A stretch of 64,000 nt of DNA from Bradyrhizobium sp. CB1717 (lineage in GTDB: Bacteria; Pseudomonadota; Alphaproteobacteria; Rhizobiales; Xanthobacteraceae), in NCBI RefSeq assembly GCF_029714325.1, contig NZ_CP121666.1:9100501-9164500 (forward strand). The letters are read 5' to 3'. The translations under genes and the position numbers were made by a program. Within the stretch, counting starts at the first letter, position 1; each line of letters begins with the position of its first letter. Under the pieces are notes generated by a model. The model had not been told where the DNA came from. It saw nothing but the letters and a program-made list of their open reading frames with translations, and did no database searches. Shown in pieces: positions 33,026 through 44,756 of this stretch.

Positions 33026-34714
33026 TTATGCCGCGGCGGTGGAGTCCCGCACGGTCCGGACCACGACCGACCGCAGCTGCTCGAGGTTCGCCGCCATCCC
33101 TGCGATCGCCTGCCTGACCTCCGCGGCGCGCTCGTTCACGGAAGCCGCATCGCGGCTGACATTGCCGATCTTGGCCGAGACGTCCTTTGCGGCGGACGCC
33201 GATTCGGAGATCGATCGCGCGATCTCCCGTGTCGCCGCGTCCTGCTCTTCCATCGCCGCGGCGACCGAGGTCGCAACGCCGTCGATCTCGACGATGTGGC
33301 CGCCCATGGCCTCGACCGCGTCCACGGCCGCCTGTGTCGAGGCCTGGATCTCGGCGATCAGACGCCCGATCTCCTCGGTGGATTTGGCGGTCTGGTCGGA
33401 CAGGGATTTCACCTCGGCCGCGACCACCGCGAAGCCGCGGCCGGCCTCGCCGGCCCGCGCCGCCTCGATGGTGGCGTTGAGCGCCAGAAGGTTGGTCTGA
33501 CCGGCGATGCCGCCGATGAGGTCGGAGACTTCGGCAATCCTCTTCACCGATCCGGCCAGCGCCTGGATGGTCGAACGCGCCTGCTCGCGGCCCTCGACCG
33601 CCGACTTCGTGACGGTCGAGGTGCGTGCAACCTGGGTCGCGATCTCCCGGATCGAGGCACTCAGCTCCTCGGCTGCGGCCGAAACCGTCTGCGAGCTGCC
33701 CAGCGCCTGCGTCGAGGCCGCGGCGACAGCCTGTGATTCCGTGGACAGCGAGCGGGCGATCTCGGACAGGCTGGAGGCGACCCGTTCTACGCCCTGGCTC
33801 GCGGCGCTCGCGGTATCGACCGAGCGGCCGGTTTCGCGCTCCACCGTCTCGGCCATCTGATGCAGGGCGGAGCGCTTGGCACGTGCGGCCTCCTGCTCGT
33901 TCTGCAACTGCTCCTCGCGCAGGCGGGAATTCTCGATCGCCCCCTGCTTGAACACCTCGAGGGCGCCCGCCATCGAGCCGATCTCGTCCTGCCGATGCGC
34001 GAAGGGGATGTCGGCGGCGAGATCGCCGGTCGCGAGCTTCTGCATCGTGCCGGTCATGCGCACGATCGGACGGACCACGCCAAGGGCAACGCCGAGCAGG
34101 CCGGCGGCAATGAAAGCCAGTACCGCGGCGGAGACACCGAGCAGGATATAGAGGATCGAGCTGTCGCGGTCCGCTGCCAGCTTCTCCATGTCGGCATTCT
34201 GCTTGTTGGCGCTCTCGACGATGCTGTCGATGACGGCGCGATGCGCGGTGTAGGCCTCCTTGAGCTGCGCATAGGTGCGCTCGGAGGCAGCCATGTCCTT
34301 GGCCTTCAGGGCTGGCAGGAGCTGGTCGGACGCCTTCCAGAATTTCTGCACCTCGGCATCGGATTTCGACACCAGGGCAGTCTTCAGGTCGGCCGAGAGG
34401 CTGGAGGCGACCCAGTAGGCCTTGCGCTCGTCGTAGTCCTTGCGAAGCTGGACCAGGCGCTCGGCATGGGCCGCCAGCTGGTCCGGCTCGCGCATCGCGA
34501 GCGTGGCCTCGAGGTAGGCCTCGATGACATATTCCGGCGGCGGCAGGATGTCGGCGATGAGGTCATTGCCGAGCTTGATATCGGAATAGAGCGGACCGCC
34601 GACCTTGAGCTCGCGTAGCGCATAGAGACTGGTGGAGACGACCGCGGTGAAGCCGATGGCGAGCACGATGCCGAACGCAATGATCGCGGAAGACAACGAC
34701 AGACGAATTTTCAT
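33026..34714 (-). CDS. transmembrane methyl-accepting chemotaxis protein
   Basis: A 562-residue chemoreceptor. Helix TM1 (about 9-30), a periplasmic four-helix-bundle-like sensor (about 31-188), TM2 (about 190-212), HAMP (about 213-266, ending [14 protein letters not shown]) and a signalling domain whose hairpin tip holds [30 protein letters not shown]. There is no C-terminal CheR-binding pentapeptide. It would pass ligand binding in the periplasm to CheA/CheW; no che genes are nearby. Confidence 0.94.
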   Translation of the reverse strand: MKIRLSLSSAIIAFGIVLAIGFTAVVSTSLYALRELKVGGPLYSDIKLGNDLIADILPPPEYVIEAYLEATLAMREPDQLAAHAERLVQLRKDYDERKAYWVASSLSADLKTALVSKSDAEVQKFWKASDQLLPALKAKDMAASERTYAQLKEAYTAHRAVIDSIVESANKQNADMEKLAADRDSSILYILLGVSAAVLAFIAAGLLGVALGVVRPIVRMTGTMQKLATGDLAADIPFAHRQDEIGSMAGALEVFKQGAIENSRLREEQLQNEQEAARAKRSALHQMAETVERETGRSVDTASAASQGVERVASSLSEIARSLSTESQAVAAASTQALGSSQTVSAAAEELSASIREIATQVARTSTVTKSAVEGREQARSTIQALAGSVKRIAEVSDLIGGIAGQTNLLALNATIEAARAGEAGRGFAVVAAEVKSLSDQTAKSTEEIGRLIAEIQASTQAAVDAVEAMGGHIVEIDGVATSVAAAMEEQDAATREIARSISESASAAKDVSAKIGNVSRDAASVNERAAEVRQAIAGMAANLEQLRSVVVRTVRDSTAAA

Positions 34715-34907
34715 ATGGCAATCCAGGCGCGAATCAAATCCGCACCGAGCCTAGATCGTTACGGTAAATACGGACTTTCTTCGCGGACAGGTTGCAGACG
34801 GAAAAGCTCCGCAGAACTACGGGAGTAGGATCGATCAATCGGTTTTGGGTCAGTGAGACTGACGCTCAAACGTGCAGCACCGGCTGCAATTGCGCTGAAT
34901 GAGAAGC

Positions 34908-34938
34908 GCGTCGCGGCGCCCCGGAGTCGCCGCGACGC
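34908..34938 (-). terminator. GC-rich hairpin after pcaG
   Basis: GCGTCGCGGCG and CGCCGCGACGC form a perfect 11-bp stem with a nine-base loop, starting six bases after the pcaG stop codon on the minus strand. No long T-run follows, so it may also be a stability element. Confidence 0.6.
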
Positions 34939-34944
34939 ATTGCC

Positions 34945-35535
34945 TCACATGTCGAAGAACACCGTCTCGTCGTCGCCCTGGAGGTGCAGGTCGAGGCGAT
35001 AGACCGGCTTGCCGGCCTCGCGCACCGCGGTCAGCGTGGCGCGGCGCTCAGCGGGCACCAGCGCCAGCACGGGGTCGGCGGCGTTGCCGGCCTCGTCGCT
35101 GAAATAGATGCGGGTGTAGAGATGCCTGAGCATGCCGCGCCCGAACACGGCGAGGACGATGTGCGGCGCCTGCGGCTTGCCGTCGGGATCGGGCACCACG
35201 CCCGGCTTGATGGTGTCGAAGGAGTAATTGCCGTCCTTGTCGGTGCCGCAGCGGGCGAAGCCGCGGAAGCTGGCATTGGGCAACGCGCGCTTGTCCTGCG
35301 GGTCGGCGAAGCGTCCTTGCGCATCCGCCTGCCAGATCTCCAGCATGCAATCGGGCACGACAACGCCGTCGCCGTCGAACACGCGGCCCTCGATGCGGAC
35401 ACGGTCACCGGTGACGTCGGGCGTCAGCGTCGAATTGGTGAACGCGTCGTTCCAGGCATACTCGCCGGTTGGCGTCAGTCCGTATTTGAAGAACGGACCG
35501 ACGGTCTGCGATGGGGTGATCCCGTTATCCTGCAC
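34945..35535 (-). CDS. pcaG: protocatechuate 3,4-dioxygenase, alpha subunit
   Basis: A 196-residue intradiol dioxygenase alpha chain. It opens ITPSQTVGPFFKYGL, has MLEIWQADAQGRF in the core, and APHIVLAVFGRGML where the beta chain carries its iron-binding His pair; the iron ligands themselves are lacking, as in true PcaG. Start: GTG at 35535, one base after the pcaH stop, giving coupled translation and an alpha/beta assembly. A frame running to 35586 inside pcaH was rejected as a shadow. Confidence 0.93.
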   Translation of the reverse strand: MQDNGITPSQTVGPFFKYGLTPTGEYAWNDAFTNSTLTPDVTGDRVRIEGRVFDGDGVVVPDCMLEIWQADAQGRFADPQDKRALPNASFRGFARCGTDKDGNYSFDTIKPGVVPDPDGKPQAPHIVLAVFGRGMLRHLYTRIYFSDEAGNAADPVLALVPAERRATLTAVREAGKPVYRLDLHLQGDDETVFFDM

Positions 35536-35536
35536 G

Positions 35537-36238
35537 TTAGTGGTTCTCCATGGGCGTGGCGTTCTTGCCGCGCAGCACGATGTCAAAGCGGTAGCACAGC
35601 GCCCATTCGGGCTGGGTGTTCTCTAAGTCGAACGAGGAAACCATCCGCGCCCGCGCCTTCTCGTCCGGCACCGAGTTGAAGATCGGGTCGAACGGAAACA
35701 GCGGGTCGGCCGGGAAATACATCTGCGTCACCAGCCGCGTGACGAAGGAATGGCCGAACACCGAGAGATGGATATGCGCGGGGCGCCACGCATTGTGGTG
35801 ATTGCCCCAGGGATAGGCCCCGGGCTTGATGGTGACGAAGCGGTAGTAGCCGGCAGCATCGCTCACGGTGCGGCCCGCGCCGGTGAAATTCGGATCGAGC
35901 GGCGCCGGATGCTGGTCGCGGACATGGACATAGCGGCCGCACGAATTGGCCTGCCAGATCTCGACCAGCGAGTTCGGCACGCCGCGGCCGTCCTCGTCGC
36001 GCACATGGCCGTGCACGATGATGCGCTCGCCGATCGGCTCGCCGGTGTGCTGGGTGGTGAGATCGTTGTCGCCCTCGCGCACGGTCTCCTGGCCGTAGAC
36101 CGGGCCGGTCAGCTCCGACAGCGTGTGGCGCATCGGGATCAAGGGCTTGTTCGGCGCGCGCTTGATCGAGCTTTTGTACTCGGGCGACAGCGGCAGCGGA
36201 TGCGCCTTGTTGCTATCGATGGGATAGATGAATGTCAT
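35537..36238 (-). CDS. pcaH: protocatechuate 3,4-dioxygenase, beta subunit (iron-binding)
   Basis: A 233-residue catalytic chain that opens the ring of protocatechuate to 3-carboxy-cis,cis-muconate. Fe(III) ligands are a Tyr in GRYVHVRDQH, a Tyr in GAYPWGNHH and the His pair in PAHIHLSVFGHS. The ATG at 36238 has GGAGGAG upstream. It is followed by pcaG, and preceded by an intradiol dioxygenase gene on the same strand. Confidence 0.95.
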   Translation of the reverse strand: MTFIYPIDSNKAHPLPLSPEYKSSIKRAPNKPLIPMRHTLSELTGPVYGQETVREGDNDLTTQHTGEPIGERIIVHGHVRDEDGRGVPNSLVEIWQANSCGRYVHVRDQHPAPLDPNFTGAGRTVSDAAGYYRFVTIKPGAYPWGNHHNAWRPAHIHLSVFGHSFVTRLVTQMYFPADPLFPFDPIFNSVPDEKARARMVSSFDLENTQPEWALCYRFDIVLRGKNATPMENH

Positions 36239-36355
36239 TGGCGAACTCCTCCCCGGCCATTTTAGATCCAGCCGGTCAACGCTTCCGCCAATCATTATAG
36301 GATATAACTAATTTGGGGAAGCGGGTTTGGCCGCCTTCCTGCGCTGGCAGGCGCG

Positions 36356-37249
36356 CTATTTGATCGGTGGACGCGGCAGCACCGCTTCCCCAGCCTCGAG
36401 CCGGTAGGTGTGATCGAGCGAGTACCAGGGCGTCGTGACGTCGCGCGCGGTCGGATGCGGCGTCTCGCGGCGCTGGAACTTGCCGATCAGCGCCTGCGTC
36501 ACCCCGAACTGCACATCGCTGTCGATATGAGGGTCGGCGGGATCGTAGACCTGCGAGATCAGCACCTTGAATCCGGGCTTGAAGATCAGGGCATGCAGAT
36601 GCGCGGGTCGATAGGGGTGCCGGCTCTGCACCTCCAGCAGGCGGCCGACCACACCGTCCGTCGGAATGGGATAGCCGACCATCATCACCGAGCGGAAGGC
36701 GAAGCACCCGTCCTGGTCGGTCGTGAACTTGCCGCGCAGGTTCATGTCGGCCTGCTCAGGGTCCTGGTTCTCATAGAGGCCGACCGGCGAAGCGTGCCAG
36801 ACATCGACCTCCGCGCCCGCGACGGGACGGCCGTCCCTGTCGACGACGCGGCCATTGACGAACAGCGGCGCCCCCGGTGTCTCCGAGCGCACGATCGAGC
36901 CGCCATTCTCGACCCGCGGCGAGTTCAGTCGCCAGAACGGCCCGAGCAGCGACTGGTCGGTTTCGGTATTGCCCTGATCGCCATTGTTGAGCAGGCACAC
37001 CAGCGGGGAGACGCCGAGCGAGCCCGCCATCAGCACGACTTCGTTATGGGTGTCGGTCGTGAGCTTGCCGAGCTCGGCGATGACAGCGGTGGCATCGCGA
37101 AACTCCTTCTCGGTCAGGCGAACGTCACGCACGAAGGCGTGCAGGTGCTTGACCAGGGAGACCATGATCTGGCGCAGCCGCGGATCGGATGTCCGCTCCA
37201 TCACCGCCAGTGCCGCGGCCGTGACGTCCTGCTCGCGCTCGATGATCAT
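36356..37249 (-). CDS. catechol/hydroxyquinol 1,2-dioxygenase-type intradiol dioxygenase
   Basis: A 297-residue homodimeric-type intradiol dioxygenase with an N-terminal helical lipid-binding linker domain (about 1-100) and a catalytic beta-sandwich. It has SLLGPFWRLNSP, Tyr ligands in VGLYENQD and VGYPIPTDG, and the His pair in RPAHLHALIF. Such enzymes cleave catechol or hydroxyquinol. The two possibilities cannot be split with confidence from sequence alone. The gene lies 117 bases upstream of pcaH, with pcaF further upstream, all transcribed leftward. Confidence 0.87.
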   Translation of the reverse strand: MIIEREQDVTAAALAVMERTSDPRLRQIMVSLVKHLHAFVRDVRLTEKEFRDATAVIAELGKLTTDTHNEVVLMAGSLGVSPLVCLLNNGDQGNTETDQSLLGPFWRLNSPRVENGGSIVRSETPGAPLFVNGRVVDRDGRPVAGAEVDVWHASPVGLYENQDPEQADMNLRGKFTTDQDGCFAFRSVMMVGYPIPTDGVVGRLLEVQSRHPYRPAHLHALIFKPGFKVLISQVYDPADPHIDSDVQFGVTQALIGKFQRRETPHPTARDVTTPWYSLDHTYRLEAGEAVLPRPPIK

Positions 37250-37287
37250 GGAATGGTCCCTGAAGCGACTCGCGTAACTTCAACACT

Positions 37288-37368
37288 GTCATTCCGGGAT
37301 GGTCCGAAGGACCAGACCCGGAATCTCGAGATCCCGGATTCCGCTCTAACGAGCGGCTCCGGGATGAC
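37288..37368. repeat. palindromic element, 'GTCATTCCGGGA' family
   Basis: GTCATTCCGGGATGG at the left mirrors CTCCGGGATGAC at the right, and ACCCGGAATC mirrors GGATTCCG inside. It sits between pcaF and the intradiol dioxygenase gene. A relative (GTCATTCCGGGG) is at 51127-51253. Confidence 0.75.
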
Positions 37369-37386
37369 GGGACGCGTAGCGTCCCG

Positions 37387-38595
<1,209 letters not shown>

Positions 38596-38810
38596 CGTTG
38601 TTCTCCCTGAATGCCGCGATCCGGCCAAATTCTTCAATGTCGGCGGAGTTTTAGGAGGGCGCCCGCGGCAGGTCAATTGACGGTTTCGCGTGCGATTTGC
38701 AGGGGCCTGCGGCCCGCCACGCATGCCGCGGTGCGGACAACGTGGAAAACCTCCCCTCTCCGGCCAAACCGATAGGAGCAGGTGCCGAAATTTTGTAGGT
38801 TGCGCCGCCC

Positions 38811-41549
38811 ATGACCATGCAACAGCCGATACCCGTACCGCCGCCCGACGAAACGCCCGCGCCGCAGGCGGAAGCCACAGCGCGCGTCACGCCGATGATG
38901 GAACAGTACCTCGAGATCAAGGCGGCGCATCGGGGCCTCTTGCTGTTCTACCGGATGGGCGACTTCTACGAGCTGTTCTTCGAGGACGCCGAGATCGCCT
39001 CGAGGACGCTCGGCATCGTCCTGACCAAGCGCGGCAAGCATCAGGGCGCCGACATCCCGATGTGCGGCGTTCCGGTCGAGCGCTCCGAGGATTACCTTCA
39101 CCGCCTGATCTCGGCCGGTCACCGGGTCGCGGTCTGCGAGCAGACCGAGGATCCCGCGGCGGCGAAAGCGCGCGGCAACAAGAGCGTCGTGCGCCGCGGC
39201 GTGGTGCGGCTGGTCACGCCGGGCACGCTGACCGAGGACACGCTGCTCGACGCGCGCGCCAACAACTACTTGCTGGCGATCGCGCGCGCGCGCTCCTCCG
39301 CCGGCGGCGACCGCTTCGGCCTCGCCTGGATCGACATCTCGACCGCCGAATTCATGGTGACCGAGGTTTCGGGCGGCGAGCTCGCCGCGACGCTGGCACG
39401 CATCAACCCGAACGAGGCCATCGTCACCGACGCGCTCTACAACGACAGCGAGCTCGGCCAGACCCTGCGCGAGCTGCCGGCGGTGACGCCGCTGACCCGC
39501 GACGTCTTCGACGGCGCCACCGCCGAGAAGCGCCTGTGCGATTACTTTGCGGTCGCGACCATGGATGGGCTGGCGCAGCTGACGCGTCTGGAAGCCACGG
39601 CTGCGGCCGCTGCCGTCACCTATGTCGACCGCACCCAGGTCGGCAAGCATCCGCCGCTGTCGCCGCCCGCGCGCGAGGCCTCGGGCGCGACCATGGCGAT
39701 CGATCCGGCGACGCGCGCCAATCTCGAGCTGACGCGAACGCTCGCCGGCGAGCGCCGCGGCTCGCTGCTCGACGCGATCGACTGCACCGTGACCTCGGCC
39801 GGCTCGCGTCTGCTGGCGCAACGCCTCGCCGCACCGCTGACCGACGCGCCGGCGATCGCGCGGCGGCTCGATGCGGTCGGCGCTTTCGTTGCCGATTCCG
39901 CCGCGCGCGAGGACATCCGCAGCATTTTGCGCGGCGCGCCCGACATGTCGCGGGCACTAGCCCGTCTCTCGGTCGGCCGCGGCGGACCGCGCGACCTCGC
40001 CGGCATCCGCGACGGCATCATCGCCGCCGATCAGGTGCTGGCGCGGCTCGGCGAGCTCGACCAGCCGCCGCAGGAGATCGCGGCGGTGATGGCGGCGCTG
40101 AAGCGGCCCTCGCGCGAGCTCGCGGCCGAGTTCGCGACAGCGCTCGACGAGCAGCTGCCGCTGATCAAGCGCGATGGCGGCTTCGTGCGCGCCGGCTACG
40201 AACCGGCACTGGATGAAGCCCGGAACCTGCGCGACGCCTCGCGCCTGGTGGTCGCCTCGATGCAGGCCCGCTACGCCGACGCGACCTCCGTGAAGGGCCT
40301 GAAGATCCGGCACAACAACGTGCTCGGCTATTTCGTCGAGGTCACCGCGCAGCACGGCGACAAGCTGATGTCGGCGCCACTGAATGCGACCTTCATCCAC
40401 CGCCAGACGCTGGCGGGCCAGGTGCGTTTCACAACTGCCGAGCTCGGCGAGATCGAAGCCAAGATCGCCAATGCCGGCGACCGCGCGCTCGGCCTCGAAC
40501 TCGAGATCTTCGAGAAGCTCTGTGCCAAGGCGCTGGAGATCAGCGACGATCTGCGTGCGGCGGCGCAAGGCTTTGCGCTGCTCGATGTCGCGACGTCGCT
40601 GGCCAAGCTCGCGATCGACGAGAACTATGTGCGGCCCGAGGTCGACGGCTCCCTCGCCTTCGCGATCGAGGCCGGGCGTCATCCCGTGGTCGAGCAGGCA
40701 CTCAAGCGCAACGGCGAGCCGTTCATCGCCAATGCCTGCGATCTCTCGCCAAGCCCCGCACAAAAATCCGGCCAGCTCTGGCTGCTGACTGGCCCGAACA
40801 TGGCCGGTAAATCGACCTTCCTGCGCCAGAACGCGTTGATTGCGCTGCTCGCCCAGATCGGCAGCTTCGTGCCGGCGACACGCGCGCGGATCGGCATCAT
40901 CGACCGCCTGTTCTCGCGCGTCGGTGCCGCCGACGATCTCGCCCGCGGCCGCTCCACCTTCATGGTGGAGATGGTCGAGACCGCGGCGATCCTGAACCAG
41001 GCCGGCGAGCGCTCGCTCGTGATCCTGGATGAGATCGGCCGCGGCACCGCGACCTTCGACGGCCTCTCGATCGCCTGGGCCGCGATCGAGCACCTGCACG
41101 AGAGCAACCGCTGCCGCACCTTGTTCGCCACGCATTATCACGAGCTGACTGCGCTCTCGGCCAAGCTGCCGCGCATGTTCAATGCGACGGTGCGGGTGAA
41201 GGAATGGCAGGGCAACGTCGTGTTCCTGCACGAGGTGCTGCCGGGCTCGGCCGATCGCTCCTACGGCATCCAGGTGGCGAAGCTCGCCGGCCTGCCGCCC
41301 GCGGTGATCACGCGCGCAAAATCCGTGCTCTCCAAGCTGGAGGCGCAGGACCGTGGCCAGACCGCGCGTGCGCTGGTGGACGATCTGCCGCTGTTCGCCG
41401 TCCCCTCCCGCGCCGCCGCCGAGGCCGCGCCGCCGAGCGAGGCCGAGCTGTTGATGGACGCGGTGAAAGCGCTGCACCCCGACGAGATGTCCCCGCGCGA
41501 GGCGCTCGATGCGCTCTATGCGTTGAAGGCCAAGCTGCCGAAGCAGTAG
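38811..41549 (+). CDS. mutS: DNA mismatch repair protein MutS
   Basis: A 912-residue mismatch-recognition ATPase. Mismatch-binding domain at about residues 25-140 with the Phe of GDFYELF; connector, lever and clamp domains follow; the ABC ATPase (about 610-850) has Walker [10 protein letters not shown], a Walker B with [11 protein letters not shown] and a His in ATHYHELT. The C-terminal tail ends with a dimerisation helix ([12 protein letters not shown]). It recognises mispairs and recruits MutL. The ATG at 38811 is used; another at 38817 is two codons on. Confidence 0.98.
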   Translation: MTMQQPIPVPPPDETPAPQAEATARVTPMMEQYLEIKAAHRGLLLFYRMGDFYELFFEDAEIASRTLGIVLTKRGKHQGADIPMCGVPVERSEDYLHRLISAGHRVAVCEQTEDPAAAKARGNKSVVRRGVVRLVTPGTLTEDTLLDARANNYLLAIARARSSAGGDRFGLAWIDISTAEFMVTEVSGGELAATLARINPNEAIVTDALYNDSELGQTLRELPAVTPLTRDVFDGATAEKRLCDYFAVATMDGLAQLTRLEATAAAAAVTYVDRTQVGKHPPLSPPAREASGATMAIDPATRANLELTRTLAGERRGSLLDAIDCTVTSAGSRLLAQRLAAPLTDAPAIARRLDAVGAFVADSAAREDIRSILRGAPDMSRALARLSVGRGGPRDLAGIRDGIIAADQVLARLGELDQPPQEIAAVMAALKRPSRELAAEFATALDEQLPLIKRDGGFVRAGYEPALDEARNLRDASRLVVASMQARYADATSVKGLKIRHNNVLGYFVEVTAQHGDKLMSAPLNATFIHRQTLAGQVRFTTAELGEIEAKIANAGDRALGLELEIFEKLCAKALEISDDLRAAAQGFALLDVATSLAKLAIDENYVRPEVDGSLAFAIEAGRHPVVEQALKRNGEPFIANACDLSPSPAQKSGQLWLLTGPNMAGKSTFLRQNALIALLAQIGSFVPATRARIGIIDRLFSRVGAADDLARGRSTFMVEMVETAAILNQAGERSLVILDEIGRGTATFDGLSIAWAAIEHLHESNRCRTLFATHYHELTALSAKLPRMFNATVRVKEWQGNVVFLHEVLPGSADRSYGIQVAKLAGLPPAVITRAKSVLSKLEAQDRGQTARALVDDLPLFAVPSRAAAEAAPPSEAELLMDAVKALHPDEMSPREALDALYALKAKLPKQ

Positions 41550-41555
41550 CGGTGC

Positions 41556-41657
41556 CGTAGGGTGGGCAAAGCGCAGCGTGCCCACCATGCAACGACGAAT
41601 TCGCAGAAAGATGGTGGGCACGGCGCGCGAAGTGCGCGCGCCTTTGCCCACCCTACG
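41556..41657. repeat. dispersed palindrome, 'GGGTGGGCAAAG' family, copy 4
   Basis: CGTAGGGTGGGCAAAGCGC on the left is mirrored by GCGCCTTTGCCCACCCTACG on the right, with GTGCCCACCAT mirrored by ATGGTGGGCAC inside. It lies between the convergent mutS and chemoreceptor genes. Confidence 0.88.
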
Positions 41658-41675
41658 ATTCCCGAGCGCTTGGCC

Positions 41676-43352
41676 TTACGCCCTCGCCGCGATCGCCGCG
41701 GCCTCCGCGGCCGCGCGCTGCATGCTGGTCGACATCTCGTTCGTGACCGTGCTCTGCTCCTCGACGGCGGCGGCGGTCGAGGTCACGTATTCGCTGACAT
41801 TGTTGATCGCCTGCTTGATCGAGCCGAGCGCGCTGACGACGTCGCCGGAGATGCCGTTGAGACTGCCGATCTCCTGGCCGATCTTGTCGGTCGCCTGCTT
41901 AGCCTGGTTGGCGAGGCTCTTCACTTCGGAGGCGACAACCGCGAAGCCCCGGCCGGCCTCGCCGGCGCGGGCGGATTCAATCGTGGCGTTGAGCGCGAGC
42001 AGGTTGATCTGACCGGTGATGTTGTTGATCATCTCGACGATGCCGCTCATCGCCTGCGCGGCCTCGGTGAGGCGCTGCGCCTGGGCGTCGGCGGCGGCAA
42101 CCTGATCCACCGCGCTCATCGCGGTCTCGCGCGACTTGGTCATCGCCTCGGAAATCTCCCGCACCGAGGCGTTCAGCTCCTCGGAGCCGGCGGCGACCGA
42201 TTCCATCATGCCGCGGACGCGTTCGTTGCCCATGCGGACCAGCACCTGTCGCGTAGTGTCGGTGGCATATTTCACGACCTTGAACGGCTTGCCGTTGAGA
42301 TCGAGGATTGGATTGTAGGAGGCCTGGATGTAGACCTCCTTGCCGCCCTTGCCGATGCGCTTGTACTCGGCCGCCTGGTACTGGCCGCGGTTGAGCGCGG
42401 CCCAGAACTCGCGATAGGCGGCGCCGTCGCGCTCGCTGGGTTCGACGAACATGCTGTGATGCCTGCCCTTGATCTCGGCCAGCGAATAGCCGAGCGTGGC
42501 GAGGAAGTTGGTATTGGCGGTGATGATCGTGCCGTCCATGTTGAACTCGATCACGGCCTGGGCCTTGTCGATCGCCGCGATCTGACCGGCGAGATCGGCG
42601 TTCTTCAGCCTCTCCGCGGTGATTTCGGTCGCGAACTTGACGACGCCGAACGGCTTGCCCTTCTCGTCGAGCAGCGGATTGTAGGAGGCGAGGATCCAGA
42701 CCTCGCGCCCCCCCTTGCCGATACGCTTGAACTCGCCGGCCTGATATTCGCCGCGGTTGAGCGCGGCCCAGAATTGACGATAGCCGGCGTCGTCACGCTC
42801 GGCGGCCTCGACGAACATGCTGTGATGCTTGCCCTCGATCTCGGCCAGCGAGTAGCCGAGCGCCTTGCAGAAATTCTCGTTGGCGGTGACGATGGTGCCG
42901 TCGAGCTTGAACTCGATCACGGCCTGGGCACGGCTGCTGGCGGCGATCTTCGAGGCGTCCGTCATGCTCCGGATCTTCTTCTGAGTGATGTCGGTCGCAA
43001 TCTTGGCGACCATCACCGCCTTGCCGTTGCCGTCGAGCACTGGATTGTAGGATGCTTCGATCCAGACCTCGCGGCCGCCCTTCGCGATCCGCTTGAACTC
43101 GCTCGCCTGATACTCGCCACGGTTCAATGCGGCCCAGAACGCCTTGTACTCGGCGTTGTCGCGCTGGTCGGCCGGCACGAACATGGAGTGATGCTTGCCC
43201 TGGATTTCGTCGAGCCGATAGCCGAGGGCATCGAGAAAATTCTTGTTGGCCGTGATGATCGTCCCATCAAGGTTGAATTCGATCACGGCCTGCGAGCGGC
43301 CGATGGCGGCGAGTTGTGCGTCCGAATCACTGCGGGACTTGCGACCAAACAT
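41676..43352 (-). CDS. soluble chemoreceptor with three tandem PAS domains
   Basis: A 558-residue methyl-accepting chemotaxis protein with no membrane helix or HAMP. Three PAS units (about residues 15-125, 132-250, 258-370) are strikingly alike: each has QAVIEF, then GTI.TAN.NF, GYxLxEIxG.HHSMFV, [12 protein letters not shown], and a Y-x-x-x-LD stretch. The signalling domain has [30 protein letters not shown]. The start is ATG 43352 with GGAG eight bases before it. It probably senses a cytoplasmic signal (redox, haem or flavin-linked); the repeated His pair in each PAS is worth noting. The layout recalls BdlA, which has two PAS units and controls biofilm dispersal. Confidence 0.93.
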   Translation of the reverse strand: MFGRKSRSDSDAQLAAIGRSQAVIEFNLDGTIITANKNFLDALGYRLDEIQGKHHSMFVPADQRDNAEYKAFWAALNRGEYQASEFKRIAKGGREVWIEASYNPVLDGNGKAVMVAKIATDITQKKIRSMTDASKIAASSRAQAVIEFKLDGTIVTANENFCKALGYSLAEIEGKHHSMFVEAAERDDAGYRQFWAALNRGEYQAGEFKRIGKGGREVWILASYNPLLDEKGKPFGVVKFATEITAERLKNADLAGQIAAIDKAQAVIEFNMDGTIITANTNFLATLGYSLAEIKGRHHSMFVEPSERDGAAYREFWAALNRGQYQAAEYKRIGKGGKEVYIQASYNPILDLNGKPFKVVKYATDTTRQVLVRMGNERVRGMMESVAAGSEELNASVREISEAMTKSRETAMSAVDQVAAADAQAQRLTEAAQAMSGIVEMINNITGQINLLALNATIESARAGEAGRGFAVVASEVKSLANQAKQATDKIGQEIGSLNGISGDVVSALGSIKQAINNVSEYVTSTAAAVEEQSTVTNEMSTSMQRAAAEAAAIAARA

Positions 43353-43758
43353 CAAACAATCTCCATCTCGAAAAACCACCGATGGGGACGCGCCCGTCGG
43401 AACCAGGGATGTGACCGCGCGGCAGCGTCGCCGTATCTCAGTCTGCGGCTCCCGTGGGCCGTTCGCCTTGAAAAAGAGAGCCGCGCCAATTTGCGCGGAC
43501 GGAATCGGAAGCTGGTGTGCGATCCGATTCGTACGGGAAAAGCTCGAACAAAGTTCTAATAGAAATGTCGGAATTCGGCGGCCGATGGATCAGCATGTCC
43601 GCGCGATGGACAGAGGCGTTCAAGCCGGGAAAAAACGGCAGAAGCTGAAATGAGGTTTCTCATTCAACGGCTTGAGGAGATGCCGCATCATCTCATCGGC
43701 GCAAATTGAACTTGGCATAACGTATTCGCGCGACGCCATGTCGTGTTTTTCCGTAGTC
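43353..43758. other. 406-base non-coding gap upstream of the PAS chemoreceptor
   Basis: No credible gene on either strand. It should hold the minus-strand promoter of the chemoreceptor. The segment near 43490-43650 is less GC-rich than its surroundings. I see no clear sigma-54 site or terminator. Confidence 0.5.
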
Positions 43759-44568
43759 TCACGGCTCCTGTCGCGCCTTGCGCATCGCGCGCCGGCCGAT
43801 CCCCCACAGCGTCAGATTCCAGGTGACGCAGGTGCCGAGTGCGAGAGTCAAACCGACAGCCGAGCCGAATTGCACCACCGCGACGTGCATGACGGCGATC
43901 GCCATGCCGAATCCGAGCAGGCCCCACGCGGAGTTGGCGAGGACGGCGGCCGTCGGCGGACCGCCGATGCGCGGATGCAGGATCAGCATGATGCTGGAGA
44001 ACACCACGGGATACAGCGCGATGATGCCGCTGATGCGGGGACCCACCCAGCCGGAGGTCGAGACCACGATGGCAACGAGGGTCGCGACCAGCGCGGCCCG
44101 CATCGGGACGTCATACCAGCGGCGCGTCACCAGCGGCATTTTCGCATGGCGATAACCTGCGAGTAGCGGAATGCAGATGCCGAATGCGATCAAATTGGCA
44201 GCAAGGCCCGCGGTGAGCGACCACTCGAACTGGCGGATGATCGAGGCAAGCACGATCCACACCGCGATCGCGCTTCCGCAACTCACGACGAGTCCGTGCC
44301 GCTGCGACAGCACGACATAGGTGAGACACATGAAGATCGTCGCCGCATTGACCGGCAGGCTCGCCAGCGCGCCCTGCGCGATGAAGGCGGCGTCATGGTC
44401 GATCGCAAGAAAGACGTAGGACGGACCTGCCGACACCGGCAGGGTCGCGATCAGCGCGCCGATCACCGGCCCCGAGCGTTCGGTGATAACAGACGCCGTC
44501 ACCACGAACGCCGCCGCGATCGCCATGCGCAGGAGCAGGAAAAGGATGAAGTGGAGGTCGAGGGACAT
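43759..44568 (-). CDS. polytopic membrane protein with internal duplication
   Basis: A 269-residue protein with about eight membrane helices. Two halves look alike: GPVIGALIATLPVSAGPSY (about 33-51) and GPRISGIIALYPVVFSSIM (about 175-193) both start with a Gly-Pro and run into an Ala/Ile-rich helix, suggesting a gene duplication as in many small transporters. I do not recognise the family with certainty. It is followed in transcription by nothing on its strand until the chemoreceptor 406 bases on. Transport function is a guess from topology. Confidence 0.75.
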   Translation of the reverse strand: MSLDLHFILFLLLRMAIAAAFVVTASVITERSGPVIGALIATLPVSAGPSYVFLAIDHDAAFIAQGALASLPVNAATIFMCLTYVVLSQRHGLVVSCGSAIAVWIVLASIIRQFEWSLTAGLAANLIAFGICIPLLAGYRHAKMPLVTRRWYDVPMRAALVATLVAIVVSTSGWVGPRISGIIALYPVVFSSIMLILHPRIGGPPTAAVLANSAWGLLGFGMAIAVMHVAVVQFGSAVGLTLALGTCVTWNLTLWGIGRRAMRKARQEP

Positions 44569-44577
44569 TTTTCATTC

Positions 44578-44729
44578 GTCGTCCTGGACAAGCGAAGCGC
44601 AGATCCAGGACCCATAACCACAGGCTTCGCTGTGTTGGACGGTCGTAGTTGCCGGTACCGCGAGACAATCGGCGCTTGGGGTAATGGGTCCTGGCTCCAG
44701 TGCGCAATTGCGCACAAGGCCAGGACGAC
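44578..44729. repeat. long palindromic element, 'GTCGTCCTGG' family, copy 3
   Basis: The left end GTCGTCCTGGACAAGCGAAG is nearly the same as the left end of the copy at 31744. The right end GGTAATGGGTCCTGG...CCAGGACGAC mirrors it but contains a nested TGCGCAATTGCGCA palindrome at about 44700. It separates two minus-strand genes. Confidence 0.85.
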
Positions 44730-44756
44730 ACCGATTGTCAGGCTGCGGTCCTCATC

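Noticed and set aside
39957..41651. 564-residue minus-strand frame opposite mutS
   Set aside because: mutS is certain; the antisense protein has no motif and is Arg/Gly/His-rich.
43715..43740. Possible sigma-54 promoter (TTGGCATAACGTATTCGC)
   Set aside because: The GG...GC spacing of ten bases does not hold; the -12 GC is not at the needed place.
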